Source of the DNA: Clostridia bacterium
Lineage (GTDB): Bacteria > Bacillota > Clostridia > Monoglobales > Monoglobaceae
Assembly: GCA_900769795.1 (NCBI GenBank)
Contig: CAAGHZ010000007.1
Coordinates: forward strand, 1-24,547
Direction of reading: 5' to 3'
DNA: 24,547 nucleotides
Shown: positions 6,933 to 15,156 of the stretch, in pieces
How positions within the stretch are numbered: the first letter of the stretch is position 1
Layout of the letters: the number at the start of each line of letters is the position of its first letter
The notes under the pieces: model-generated
What the model saw: only the letters and a program-made list of their open reading frames with translations
Told to the model about the DNA's origin: nothing
Databases searched by the model: none
Program-made: the position numbers and the translations under genes

Positions 6933-7592
6933 CTATTTTTTGTACATACAATGATTTGCCATATTGCAGTTTTGGCAACCGTTTTTGCAATTTGATTTAT
7001 CTGATGAAGGCTCTGGCCGAATTCCTATAAAAGCGGTCACCGATTTGGTCGGTAATAATAAATAGTCATCCGTCAGGTTTAACCCGATTTTCCTGTTTGT
7101 ATCAAGAAAGTGGCAAATATCTTTTTGCAGAGATAATGGCAAGTCGCCATAGCCCGGACTGAATCTGCGGCCGCTATATAAGCCGTCAGATGCCGCAAGA
7201 GATGAAATTTCGCTCTCTGCATAGTCGCAGACCTTTTCGATAAGGTCTGTTGCACATGCGTCATACACCACCGCCCGTACCATGTCCAATACCTGCGCCT
7301 TTCGTATCAGGGCATCTGCCTCGTGACCTAAAGTGGCCGCCATAATATAGCAGAAGTTGCAGTCATGAAAGCCGTCGTCTACGGTCTTGCCCGACAGTAT
7401 TGTATTACAATCCGTCAGCGAGTAGCCTGCCTCGTCGTGCAACAGGTCAAAGCGACGATAAATATACTTTGGACGTATAACAGAGGATAGTTCTTTTGCA
7501 CATTTCTCAATAAGAAGTTCTGTTTGTGTGTCAGGTCTGCCTTTAATGCCAAGATAACGAAAAACCTCGGCTTTGTCGATTTCATAATTCAT
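6933..7592 (-). CDS. Methionine synthase reactivation-domain protein (stand-alone)
   Basis: This 219-aa protein corresponds to the AdoMet-binding activation module of MetH, which reductively remethylates oxidised cobalamin. The family signatures are RRFSPGYGDLPLSLQ and, near 190, LLLPTKSVTAFIGI. It is encoded 21 bp upstream of the short MetH, which lacks this module, so the two genes make one functional enzyme. The C-terminus carries a cysteine cluster (CKNGCQNC followed by HC) that could bind a metal or an iron-sulfur centre and might take part in electron delivery; that is inference. I chose the ATG at 7592, about 5-6 nt after GGGAGAGAT. An in-frame TTG at 7598 lies too close to that site. 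Confidence 0.88.
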   Translation of the reverse strand: MNYEIDKAEVFRYLGIKGRPDTQTELLIEKCAKELSSVIRPKYIYRRFDLLHDEAGYSLTDCNTILSGKTVDDGFHDCNFCYIMAATLGHEADALIRKAQVLDMVRAVVYDACATDLIEKVCDYAESEISSLAASDGLYSGRRFSPGYGDLPLSLQKDICHFLDTNRKIGLNLTDDYLLLPTKSVTAFIGIRPEPSSDKSNCKNGCQNCNMANHCMYKK

Positions 7593-7613
7593 ATACAATC
7601 TCTCCCGTATGTG

Positions 7614-8462
7614 CTATATATTTTTTGAGTATTTGCCGGGTGAGATGCCAACGCTTGCAGTAAATGTGCGTATAAAGTTAGAGTAATCACGAAATCCGCA
7701 CATAAGTGCAGTGTCAGACACATTGTTGCCGGCTTTGAGAAGTTTCTTTGCCTCGGCAATTCTTTTGCCTATTATGTACTTCATAACCGTTGTGCCAAGT
7801 GTGGATTTAAAAATCTTACATAACTGATTTACGGATATATAAGAGTATTTTGCCACATCATCAAGAGTAATATTGTCGCCAAAATGCTCGTTTATATATA
7901 CGATAGCACGCTTTATCGGGATGCTTGGAGTGAATGAATGGATAGCATCATCGTGCTCAAAAAACGCTTTGTTTACAAGAATTAAAAGCTTGGCGGCTAT
8001 TGTTGATTTGTATATATCATCGCCATAGCCGGTATCTTTTTTGAATTCTTCAAAAAGTTCAATTGCCGCCTGTGTTTCTTCCGGTGTTAAGAGGGTTTTG
8101 TTCGAAATTTTGTCTCTGTCTGCATAAAAGCAGGCGGATAAATCAGTGCTTTCGGTAGACAGAGAAAAGAGAAACTCAGGATGTAGTTGCATTATATATC
8201 TGTCATCGCAGTCGTTACCGCAAAGAGTCAACTTGTGAGGCTCAAACTGGTTTATAACAAACAAATCTCCGGGGTTTACATCGTATACCTTGTTGTCAAT
8301 AAGAAAGTTTCTGCCCCCTTTAATGCAGAGCATAAGTTCGCAACATTCGTGGGTGTGTATATTGAGGTTGCCCGAGGCGGAACTTGAGTGAAAAACGCCA
8401 AAACTTTTTTCCTCGGTTGCGTGCCTGATTGCATCTGAACAGTTTTTGAAAAGAACCTCCAT
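7614..8462 (-). CDS. AraC-family transcriptional regulator with cupin sensor domain
   Basis: The 282-aa protein has an N-terminal cupin-type ligand domain (IHTHECCELMLCIKGG near residues 35-50, then VNPGDLFVINQFEPHKL) and a C-terminal pair of helix-turn-helix motifs (ITLDDVAKYSYISVNQLCKIFK, then the second HTH near ALMCGFRDYSNFIRTF). It probably binds a sugar-like ligand. The ATG at 8462 sits behind AGGGAAGG; an upstream in-frame extension to 8552 would run over the promoter and was not used. It is divergent from kduI across 157 bp, the usual arrangement for a regulator and its target. On its other side it precedes the methionine synthase genes by 21 bp, so read-through into them is likely. 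Confidence 0.9.
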   Translation of the reverse strand: MEVLFKNCSDAIRHATEEKSFGVFHSSSASGNLNIHTHECCELMLCIKGGRNFLIDNKVYDVNPGDLFVINQFEPHKLTLCGNDCDDRYIMQLHPEFLFSLSTESTDLSACFYADRDKISNKTLLTPEETQAAIELFEEFKKDTGYGDDIYKSTIAAKLLILVNKAFFEHDDAIHSFTPSIPIKRAIVYINEHFGDNITLDDVAKYSYISVNQLCKIFKSTLGTTVMKYIIGKRIAEAKKLLKAGNNVSDTALMCGFRDYSNFIRTFTASVGISPGKYSKNI

Positions 8463-8502
8463 GATCCTTCCCTCCCATGCATTAGAAGTTTGTCTTACCG
8501 AC

Positions 8503-8531
8503 ATTATACACCTTTTGTGTGAAATTTGCAA
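8503..8531 (-). promoter_or_regulatory. Promoter of the AraC regulator gene
   Basis: On the minus strand TTGCAA (8526-8531), 17 nt, then TATAAT (8503-8508), about 40 nt before the chosen start codon. Confidence 0.65.
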
Positions 8532-8557
8532 TATAAATGGTGAAAAAAGCAAAACAA

Positions 8558-8585
8558 TTGATAATCTTAAATGTTATACTATAAA
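8558..8585 (+). promoter_or_regulatory. kduI: Promoter of kduI
   Basis: TTGATA (8558-8563), 16 nt, then TATAAA (8580-8585); an overlapping TATACT at 8575 is an alternative -10. The kduI ATG is 34 nt downstream. The regulator's -35 box lies about 27 bp away on the other strand, so one bound AraC protein could control both promoters. Confidence 0.5.
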
Positions 8586-8619
8586 TATAAGAATGTTTTA
8601 TAAAAATGGAGGTTTCATT

Positions 8620-9450
8620 ATGGAAGTTAGATATGGTGCAAATATGGCAGATGTGAAAAAATATACAACAGAGGAACTCAGACGCGAATTTCACATCAGT
8701 GCGCTTTTCCACGCAGACGAAGTAAAAATGGTATATAGCCACATTGACAGAATTATCACAGCAGGATTTATGCCTGTTACAAAGGAATTAAAACTTGAAG
8801 CAGGTAAGGAACTTGCGGCTGATTACTTCCTTCAGAGACGTGAGATGGGATGTATCAACATCGGCGGTGCAGGTGTGATTACTGTAGATGGCGTTGACTA
8901 CGACTTAAACCCAAGAGATGGTATCTACATAGGCATGGGTAATAAGGAAATTTCCTTCAAGTGTGTTGATGCGAAGAACCCACCGAAGTTCTATGTAAGT
9001 TCATGTCCTGCACACAAGGAATATCCAATTGCAAAGATTGACATTACAAAGGCAAAGAAGGTTCCGTGCGGAACAACCGAGGATTGTAACAAGCGTGTTA
9101 TCAATCAGTATATTCACCCTGAGGTTATGCAGAGTTGTCAGCTTGCGATGGGTCTTACTCAGCTTGAGCCGGGTTCTAACTGGAACACAATGCCAAGCCA
9201 CACCCACGAGAGAAGAATGGAAGTTTATATGTATCTTGATATGGACGAGAATGACGCAGTATTCCATATGATGGGTCAGCCACAGGAGACACGTCACATC
9301 ATTATGCACAACGAAGAAGCTGTTATCAGCCCAAGCTGGTCAATCCACTCAGGTGTTGGCACAAAGGCTTACTCATTCATTTGGGCAATGTGTGGTGAAA
9401 ATCAGGAATTTACTGATATGGACTTTATTGAAACAAAAGATTTGAGATAA
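8620..9450 (+). CDS. kduI: 5-dehydro-4-deoxy-D-glucuronate isomerase (KduI)
   Basis: This 276-aa cupin enzyme interconverts 5-keto-4-deoxyuronate and 3-deoxy-D-glycero-2,5-hexodiulosonate, a cytoplasmic step in the use of unsaturated uronates from pectin or glycosaminoglycans. The zinc site is visible as MPSHTHERRMEVYMY (His194, His196, Glu201) and His243 in SWSIHSG. The length equals the family norm. The ATG follows GGAGG (8608-8612) by 7 nt; a longer upstream frame starting at 8446 overlaps the regulator and is not used. No kduD, kdgK or kdgA lies beside it, so the other steps must be encoded elsewhere. Confidence 0.94.
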   Translation: MEVRYGANMADVKKYTTEELRREFHISALFHADEVKMVYSHIDRIITAGFMPVTKELKLEAGKELAADYFLQRREMGCINIGGAGVITVDGVDYDLNPRDGIYIGMGNKEISFKCVDAKNPPKFYVSSCPAHKEYPIAKIDITKAKKVPCGTTEDCNKRVINQYIHPEVMQSCQLAMGLTQLEPGSNWNTMPSHTHERRMEVYMYLDMDENDAVFHMMGQPQETRHIIMHNEEAVISPSWSIHSGVGTKAYSFIWAMCGENQEFTDMDFIETKDLR

Positions 9451-9457
9451 TATTATG

Positions 9458-9484
9458 CCTCGCCGGCCGATAGGGTCGGCGAGG
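9458..9484 (+). terminator. GC-rich hairpin between kduI and bioY
   Basis: CCTCGCCG (9458-9465) pairs with CGGCGAGG (9477-9484). Only a weak T-rich tail (TGTTTATATT) follows, so it may be a partial terminator or an mRNA stabiliser; bioY begins 24 nt later. Confidence 0.5.
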
Positions 9485-9508
9485 TGTTTATATTCAGGAG
9501 AAAAGAGT

Positions 9509-10039
9509 ATGAAGAAAACAGATATCCGCAAAATTATAATGTGTGCATTTTTCTCGGCAATGATTATTGTCGGGGCGTATATCAGGATTCCCATACCTCC
9601 TGTGCCTGTTACTCTGCAAAGTTTTTTTGTTTTATTGTCAGGAATGGTGCTTGGCTCAAAGCAGGGGGTATTAAGTGTTTTGGTATATATTGGCCTTGGC
9701 CTTGTAGGCATACCTGTTTTTGCAGGGGGCACAGGAGGTATAGGCAGTGTGATGATGCCGACGTTTGGATACGTATTAGGCTTTGTGCCGGCTGCTTATC
9801 TGTCGGCCAAATTGTCGGGAGATACATATGCCGGTTATCTGATGGCAGCCTTAGTATCAATGGGAACCATATACATATGTGGGGCGGGATATTATCTCAT
9901 TTTGCAGGAGCTTGTACTTGGTGGAGAGATAAATCTCTTTGATTTTATTCTCAGCTTTTTTGCTATATCCATTCCAAAAGACATAGTTGCATGTTTAGCA
10001 GTTTCTGCTGTCGCGAAGCGACTTAGTGTAATAAGGTGA
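9509..10039 (+). CDS. bioY: Biotin ECF transporter substrate-binding protein BioY
   Basis: The 176-aa integral membrane protein captures biotin for an energy-coupling-factor transporter whose ATPase and EcfT parts are not in this window. Family signs are the IPIPPVPVTLQSFFVLLSG loop near residue 30, the GxxxxGxxGIPVFAGGTGG segment near residue 60, and about six hydrophobic helices. The ATG at 9509 is preceded by AGGAG (9496-9500); an in-frame ATG at 9455 lies inside the hairpin and adds a non-family leader. It has no clear promoter of its own, so read-through from kduI is likely. No BirA-type operator was recognised. Confidence 0.9.
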   Translation: MKKTDIRKIIMCAFFSAMIIVGAYIRIPIPPVPVTLQSFFVLLSGMVLGSKQGVLSVLVYIGLGLVGIPVFAGGTGGIGSVMMPTFGYVLGFVPAAYLSAKLSGDTYAGYLMAALVSMGTIYICGAGYYLILQELVLGGEINLFDFILSFFAISIPKDIVACLAVSAVAKRLSVIR

Positions 10040-10102
10040 TATATGTTCTAAAGTGCCATAAAGAAATATGTATGATTATAGAGTTTTTGGGTAATTTTTT
10101 GC

Positions 10103-10131
10103 TTGACTGAATTAATAGTATGTGCTACAAT
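10103..10131 (+). promoter_or_regulatory. guaB: Promoter of guaB
   Basis: TTGACT (10103-10108), 17 nt, TACAAT (10126-10131). Transcription would start near 10138, leaving a leader of about 107 nt. Confidence 0.75.
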
Positions 10132-10157
10132 TAGTGTAATATATTTTCACACATAGG

Positions 10158-10188
10158 CGCCAGAGGCATATCGGTTTGGCGGTTATTT
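10158..10188 (+). promoter_or_regulatory. Terminator-like hairpin in the guaB leader
   Basis: CGCCA (10158-10162) pairs with TGGCG (10177-10181), followed by GTTA and a run of seven T. This looks like a short intrinsic terminator between the promoter and the gene, so guaB may be attenuated. No purine riboswitch core was recognised upstream of it, and no anti-terminator is obvious. Confidence 0.4.
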
Positions 10189-10244
10189 TTTTACATTTAT
10201 GCAAGTTAATTATAACAGATTAAAGAAAGGACGTGTACTTAACA

Positions 10245-11705
10245 ATGATGGACAAGTTTTCTAAAGAGGGTCTTACCTTTGATGACGTGCTTCTTGTTCC
10301 ACAGGAATCTAACTTTCATCCGAGAGAAACAGACCTTTCCACAAGACTCACAAACAAAATAAGGCTTAATATCCCTATTATGACAGCGGCTATGGACACT
10401 GTTACCGAGGCAACAATGGCCATTGCGATTGCCAGAGAAGGCGGTATCGGTATTATTCACAAGAACATGTCAATAGAAGAACAGGCAAGCGAGGTTGACA
10501 AGGTAAAACGTAGCGAACATGGCGTTATTGTTGATCCGTTCTTTTTATCACCTGAGAATACACTTCAGGATGCAGAAGAACTGATGTCAAGATTTAAGAT
10601 ATCAGGTGTTCCGATTACAGAGGGAGGTTTGCTCGTAGGTATTCTTACAAACAGAGACCTTAAGTTCGAGACAGACTATACAAAGCAGATTAAGGAATGT
10701 ATGACATCAGAGAATCTGATTACTGCACCTGAGGGCACAACCCTTGCAGAGGCAAAAGAGATTCTTCGCCGTCATAAAATAGAAAAGTTGCCTATCGTAG
10801 ATAAAGACGGTGGACTTAAGGGCCTTATCACAATAAAGGATATTGAAAAAGCAGTTCAGTATCCTAACTCTTCAAGAGACGAAAACGGACGTCTTTTGGT
10901 TGGTGCCGCGCTTGGTGTTACTGATGACGTTTTAGATAGAGCCGCTCGTCTTGTTGAAGCAAAGGTAGATGTTGTTGTTCTTGACTCCGCTCATGGACAT
11001 TCTCTTAATATTGCAAACTGTATCCGCAAAATTAAGGCTGCATTTCCGGAACTTCAGGTTATTGCCGGCAACATCGCAACTGCAGAGGCGGCAGAGTACC
11101 TGATTGAAGCCGGTGCAGATGCGGTTAAGGTTGGTATTGGCCCCGGTTCTATCTGTACAACTCGTGTTGTTGCAGGTATCGGTGTGCCGCAGATCACAGC
11201 TATATATGATGTGGCACAGGTTGCAAAGAAGTATAACATCCCCGTAATTGCAGACGGTGGTATTAAGTTCTCGGGTGATATCGTAAAAGCGATTGCCGCA
11301 GGCGCAGACCTCATCATGGCAGGTAGCCTCCTTGCAGGTTGTGAAGAAAGCCCCGGTGACAGCGAGATTTATCAGGGACGTCAGTTTAAGGTATATCGCG
11401 GAATGGGATCTCTTGGTGCTATGAATAACGGCAGTCGCGACAGATACTTCCAGGAGGGCAACAAAAAGCTTGTCCCTGAGGGCGTTGAGGGTCGTGTACC
11501 ATATAAGGGTCCGGTTTCTGAAACTGTATATCAGTTGCTTGGCGGTTTGCGCGCAGGTATGGGATATTGCGGAACCCGCACAATTGAAGAACTTAAAGAA
11601 AACGGTAAGTTCGTTAAGATTACAGGTGCAGGTCTTAAAGAGAGTCATCCTCACGATGTATTCATCACAAAAGAAGCGCCGAACTATTCAACAAACAGTC
11701 TTTAA
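10245..11705 (+). CDS. guaB: Inosine-5'-monophosphate dehydrogenase
   Basis: The 486-aa enzyme oxidises IMP to XMP with NAD+, the committed step of GTP synthesis, in the cytoplasm. The catalytic barrel opens with LTFDDVLLVPQ and is interrupted by a pair of CBS domains (about residues 95-205). Catalytic Cys304 lies in GIGPGSICTTR, the phosphate loop in IADGGIKFSGD, and the flap region in YRGMGSLGAM. Length is normal. The ATG at 10245 is 14 nt past AAAGG, somewhat distant; a GTG at 10233 is too close to that site. It is monocistronic, with a strong terminator after it. Confidence 0.97.
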   Translation: MMDKFSKEGLTFDDVLLVPQESNFHPRETDLSTRLTNKIRLNIPIMTAAMDTVTEATMAIAIAREGGIGIIHKNMSIEEQASEVDKVKRSEHGVIVDPFFLSPENTLQDAEELMSRFKISGVPITEGGLLVGILTNRDLKFETDYTKQIKECMTSENLITAPEGTTLAEAKEILRRHKIEKLPIVDKDGGLKGLITIKDIEKAVQYPNSSRDENGRLLVGAALGVTDDVLDRAARLVEAKVDVVVLDSAHGHSLNIANCIRKIKAAFPELQVIAGNIATAEAAEYLIEAGADAVKVGIGPGSICTTRVVAGIGVPQITAIYDVAQVAKKYNIPVIADGGIKFSGDIVKAIAAGADLIMAGSLLAGCEESPGDSEIYQGRQFKVYRGMGSLGAMNNGSRDRYFQEGNKKLVPEGVEGRVPYKGPVSETVYQLLGGLRAGMGYCGTRTIEELKENGKFVKITGAGLKESHPHDVFITKEAPNYSTNSL

Positions 11706-11713
11706 TAGAAAAC

Positions 11714-11749
11714 AAAAAGGCAGAAACAAATTATGTTTCTGCCTTTTTG
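11714..11749 (+). terminator. Terminator of guaB
   Basis: AAAAAGGCAGAAAC (11714-11727) pairs perfectly with GTTTCTGCCTTTTT (11735-11748). It starts 8 nt after the guaB stop and could act on both strands. Confidence 0.88.
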
Positions 11750-11751
11750 TG

Positions 11752-11786
11752 TAAAAAAGAACGGACAGGCTATATAGCCTGTCCGT
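11752..11786 (-). terminator. Terminator of the HU gene
   Basis: A perfect 26-nt palindrome ACGGACAGGCTAT/ATAGCCTGTCCGT (11761-11786) is followed on the minus strand by a T-rich run (complement of 11753-11758). The HU stop codon lies 14 nt before it. Confidence 0.85.
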
Positions 11787-11800
11787 ATGTTTTATTAATC

Positions 11801-12076
11801 TTATTTGTTGATGAGGTCCTTAAGAGCCTTACCAGCCTTAAATGTAGGAACCTTAGCAGCAGCGATCTTCATTTCTGCACCTGTCTGTGGGTTTCTGCCA
11901 ACTCTTGCAGCTCTGCCTCTAACTTCGAAGCTACCAAAGCCAACGAGCTGAACCTTGTCGCCCTTCTTAAGTGCGCCTTCAACTGCGCCTACGAATGCTG
12001 CGAGAGCAGCCTCTGCATCTTTCTTTGTAAGATTAGCGTTTTCAGCAATTGCTGAGATTAATTCCTGTTTGTTCAT
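11801..12076 (-). CDS. hup: HU-family nucleoid DNA-binding protein
   Basis: The 91-aa protein binds and bends DNA as a dimer and organises the nucleoid. It opens MNKQELISAIAENANLTKKD (dimer helices). The beta-arm region carries VGFGSFEVRGRAARVGRNPQ, the DNA-contact sequence of the HU/IHF family, and it ends KAGKALKDLINK. Length is typical of HU. The ATG at 12076 has AGGAG 8 nt upstream; an in-frame GTG at 12085 overlaps the ribosome binding site and was rejected. It is monocistronic, with its own terminator. Confidence 0.95.
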   Translation of the reverse strand: MNKQELISAIAENANLTKKDAEAALAAFVGAVEGALKKGDKVQLVGFGSFEVRGRAARVGRNPQTGAEMKIAAAKVPTFKAGKALKDLINK

Positions 12077-12178
12077 TTCAAACACTCCTTTTTTTATAAT
12101 AATTCCTTTGGATTCTATTTTACTATAAATCTCTAAAAATTTCTACATATTTTTAAAAAAACTTGTATTTTTGTAGGT

Positions 12179-12195
12179 TTGCACAATTTGTGCAA
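12179..12195. repeat. 17-nt perfect palindrome in the ftsK-hup gap
   Basis: TTGCACAA-T-TTGTGCAA lies about 100 nt upstream of the HU start and about 75 nt past the ftsK stop. There is no T-run, so a terminator is unlikely; a dimeric regulator site upstream of hup is possible. The regulator is unknown. Confidence 0.45.
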
Positions 12196-12268
12196 CGAAA
12201 TTATGGTGAAAATGCCAAGAAAACAGTGGTTTTACAGACAATATAAACAGTTTTGTGAAGATATAGAA

Positions 12269-15001
12269 CTATTCTTCAGGGTTGTTCATTCGCATTTCAA
12301 CAAACTCTTCACGTGTGATCAGCACTTGACGGGGTTTTGTGCCCTCGTATGGACCAATTATTTTGTACTTCTCCATCTGGTCAATCAGACGCGCTGCCCT
12401 TTGATAACCTATTTTGAATTTACGCTGGAACATAGCAACCGAGGCCTGACCATTCTCGAGAATAAGTTCAACTGCTTCCCAGAAGAGCTTGTCTCTCTGA
12501 CCATTGCCGCGATCCTCGTCGTCCTCTTCTTCGTAGGAGGCAATGTTTGATGCTACCTGCTCGCGTTCGCGCTCGATGTTCTCGATTATGTCTTCGTCAT
12601 ACTGTGCTTCGTACTGGCTCTTTATAAAGTCTATAATTGATTCTATTTCATGGTCGGACACGAAGTTACCTTGAATACGCATAGGTTTTGCCGCACCTCT
12701 TGGGCTATAGAGCATGTCACCTTTGCCGAGAAGTTTTTCAGCGCCTACGGTGTCAAGGATAGTTCTGCTGTCTACATTTGAAGTTACTGCAAAGGCGATT
12801 CGTGTTGGAATGTTGTTCTTGATAACGCCTGTTACGACGTTTACAGACGGACGCTGGGTTGCGATTATCAGGTACATGCCTGCGGCTCTTGCAAGGGCTG
12901 CAAGGCTATTGATGGCGCCTTCAACTTCGTTCTTTGCCGCCATCATCAAATCTGCAAGTTCGTCTATAATTATAACGATTTCAGGCAGTTTACTGTCAGG
13001 CTCGCCTATTTCTTCCATAAGTTTATTATAGCCCTTTAAGTTTCTTACTTTGTTGTCTTTTAAAAGAGAGTAGCGGTTTTTCATTTCGCCAACTGCCCAG
13101 TTAAGTGCACCTGCCGCATGCTTTGGGTCTGTAACAACGGGTATGAGAAGATGTGGTATGCCATTATATACACCAAGTTCAACCATTTTGGGGTCAACCA
13201 TTATCATCTTTACCTCGTCGGGACGTGCCTTAAACAAGATACTTGCAATGAGCGAGTTTATGCATACACTCTTACCCGAGCCTGTTGCACCTGCTATAAG
13301 TCCGTGAGGGAAGTCGGCAATATCTGCAACTACGCAGTTGCCGCTGATGTCCTTGCCAAGAGCAAATGCGGTTTTTGAAGTAAAGTTTCTGAACTTTTCG
13401 CTTGCAAATACCTCGCGGATGGGGACAGGACTTGGTGTCTTGTTAGGTATTTCAATTCCTATTGCGGATTTTCCGGGGATAGGCTCTATGCGGACTCCTG
13501 ATGCCGCAAGGGAAAGAGCAATATCATCAGCAAGATTTGTGATTTTAGATACCTTTACGCCAAATCCCGGTTGAAGTTCAAACCTTGTTACTGAAGGACC
13601 CTGGGTTATATTCATTATAGAAGCGTCGACCTTAAAACTGCGAAGAGTATCGAGAAGTCTGTTGGCCTTCTCCTCGAGTTCTGCCTTGACTTCTTCGCGT
13701 GTTTTTGAAAGAGGCTTTGGCTCTTCAAGTAAATCAATTGTCGGCATATGGTATTGAATTATCTTAGGTGGTGCCGATTCTTCCTCATCTATCTGTCTTT
13801 GTATTTGTGCTTCGGGGGTTTCTTCTTCTGCATCGTCTGTGGCCATTCTTCTGCCTGCCAGAACTGCTCTGTCAAGAGGGATGCCTGCATCAACTGCTTT
13901 TTGAGTAAGAGGATCAAAGACGTCTTCAAGTTTTGCCTCGGAGGGCGGCTCAAAGTCTGTGCCTTCTTCGTTTTCTACGGGGTTTTTAATGTTACCATTT
14001 TCGTCAGGAAGTTCTGTAAGAACGCCTGTTTTTACATTGTCTATGGTAAATGCTAAATCAGGCTCCGGCACTGTTGCGTCTTTGCCATCTCCGAAGAGGT
14101 CGTCAAAGATTGTATCGTCTTCTTTAAACTCAAATTTCTTTGGAGGTTCTTCGTCGCTGATGGTTTCGTCACCATCAAAGTAATTATCGAAGAACTTTTT
14201 GCCACGTTTGTGTTTTCCATCTGCGCTCTCTATATCTGCGTTCCTTTTGCGAAGTTTTTCTTTTACTTCTTCGGATTGCTCAGAGAATTCAGGAAGTTCA
14301 AATTCAATCTCGCTGTCTGCAACCTCATGATAATCATCGCTGCGACGCTTGAAAATTCCTGTAATGCTGCGAAAGACCTTCTCGAGAGAAATTTCTGCAA
14401 GCAGGATAATAAGGATAAGTTCAAGGGTTAATGACACTACCCATGTGCCGGCCGTGTCTATAAGTGAGGAAAGAATTATACAAAGTCCACCGCCTATAAT
14501 GCCTCCGCCGGTAAGGTCAATGCCTGAATGCCAAAGTATAGCAACATTTTCTGCAAGACTGGTGCCTGCAGGTTTTGTCTCACCTGTTATAAGAGAAATC
14601 AGAATAGAGGTTACGATTATCAGTATTGATAAAAGAGTAAAGCGGAAGGAATTCTTTTTTCCAAGTTTGTCCGCAAAGACATAAACCCCTGTCAGTATAA
14701 CAAAAATACAACTGATAGCAATAGAGCAGCCAAATAATCCATATCCAAGATCCTTTAAAATTTTACCGACGGCACCGGTTGTGTTGGTAAGAAATGCAAG
14801 GGCAAGAAAGATGCCGACGGCAATAAGGATAATACCCTTTATCTCGTTAGAAAGGGTTTTTTGTTTAGCGTTTGTCACCGAAACTTTTGAAGGCTGAGCT
14901 TTTTTGCCGGTTTTTGCTTTTGAGGGAGTGGCCTTAGGGCTTGTCTTTGTTTTTGACTTAGAAGCCCCTGCGCCGGTTTTTTTCTTTTTTATATCCGACA
15001 T
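12269..15001 (-). CDS. ftsK: DNA translocase FtsK/SpoIIIE
   Basis: The 910-aa membrane-anchored DNA pump moves chromosomal DNA through the closing septum during division or sporulation. The N-terminus is a Lys/Ala/Thr-rich tail (1-50), then about four membrane helices (about 53-205). An acidic, low-complexity linker follows (about 225-430). The motor comes next, with Walker A GATGSGKS at 571-578 and Walker B near 660 (IVIIIDELADLMM). The C-terminal winged-helix gamma domain (about 840-895, AVELILENGQASVAMFQRKF) reads orientation sequences. The ATG has GGAG 8 nt upstream. Whether it acts in vegetative division, in sporulation (SpoIIIE) or in both cannot be decided from sequence. Confidence 0.96.
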   Translation of the reverse strand: MSDIKKKKTGAGASKSKTKTSPKATPSKAKTGKKAQPSKVSVTNAKQKTLSNEIKGIILIAVGIFLALAFLTNTTGAVGKILKDLGYGLFGCSIAISCIFVILTGVYVFADKLGKKNSFRFTLLSILIIVTSILISLITGETKPAGTSLAENVAILWHSGIDLTGGGIIGGGLCIILSSLIDTAGTWVVSLTLELILIILLAEISLEKVFRSITGIFKRRSDDYHEVADSEIEFELPEFSEQSEEVKEKLRKRNADIESADGKHKRGKKFFDNYFDGDETISDEEPPKKFEFKEDDTIFDDLFGDGKDATVPEPDLAFTIDNVKTGVLTELPDENGNIKNPVENEEGTDFEPPSEAKLEDVFDPLTQKAVDAGIPLDRAVLAGRRMATDDAEEETPEAQIQRQIDEEESAPPKIIQYHMPTIDLLEEPKPLSKTREEVKAELEEKANRLLDTLRSFKVDASIMNITQGPSVTRFELQPGFGVKVSKITNLADDIALSLAASGVRIEPIPGKSAIGIEIPNKTPSPVPIREVFASEKFRNFTSKTAFALGKDISGNCVVADIADFPHGLIAGATGSGKSVCINSLIASILFKARPDEVKMIMVDPKMVELGVYNGIPHLLIPVVTDPKHAAGALNWAVGEMKNRYSLLKDNKVRNLKGYNKLMEEIGEPDSKLPEIVIIIDELADLMMAAKNEVEGAINSLAALARAAGMYLIIATQRPSVNVVTGVIKNNIPTRIAFAVTSNVDSRTILDTVGAEKLLGKGDMLYSPRGAAKPMRIQGNFVSDHEIESIIDFIKSQYEAQYDEDIIENIEREREQVASNIASYEEEDDEDRGNGQRDKLFWEAVELILENGQASVAMFQRKFKIGYQRAARLIDQMEKYKIIGPYEGTKPRQVLITREEFVEMRMNNPEE

Positions 15002-15116
15002 ATTTTCGTCTCCTATCTATATTAGAGTAATAAGTAATCCTGAAAAAGTGTACAATACAACTACAGTATACCATAGAAAGATATGTAAAAATATTACATT
15101 TGTGTTTCATTTTATA

Positions 15117-15145
15117 TAAAAAACGGGCATCTGTCAGGATGCCCG
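15117..15145 (-). terminator. Terminator of the carboxypeptidase gene
   Basis: CGGGCATC (15124-15131) pairs with GATGCCCG (15138-15145). On the minus strand it is followed by a T run (complement of 15117-15123). Confidence 0.85.
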
Positions 15146-15156
15146 AAAAATAAATA

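Noticed and set aside
7593..7613. Cobalamin riboswitch ahead of the methionine synthase unit
   Set aside because: The gap is only 21 bp and the AraC gene fills the upstream sequence; no B12-box core was seen at the regulator's promoter either.
8463..8552. 30-codon N-terminal extension of the AraC protein
   Set aside because: It would cover the promoter and carries no domain sequence; the ATG at 8462 has a good ribosome site.
8446..8619. Upstream extension of kduI
   Set aside because: It overlaps the divergent regulator gene and both promoters; the ATG at 8620 has a perfect ribosome site and the family start.
10132..10244. Purine riboswitch in the guaB leader
   Set aside because: The conserved core of that class was not found; only a short terminator-like hairpin is present.
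10932..11654. 240-aa minus-strand ORF inside guaB
   Set aside because: It is antisense to conserved IMP dehydrogenase and Cys-rich without pattern; it is a shadow.
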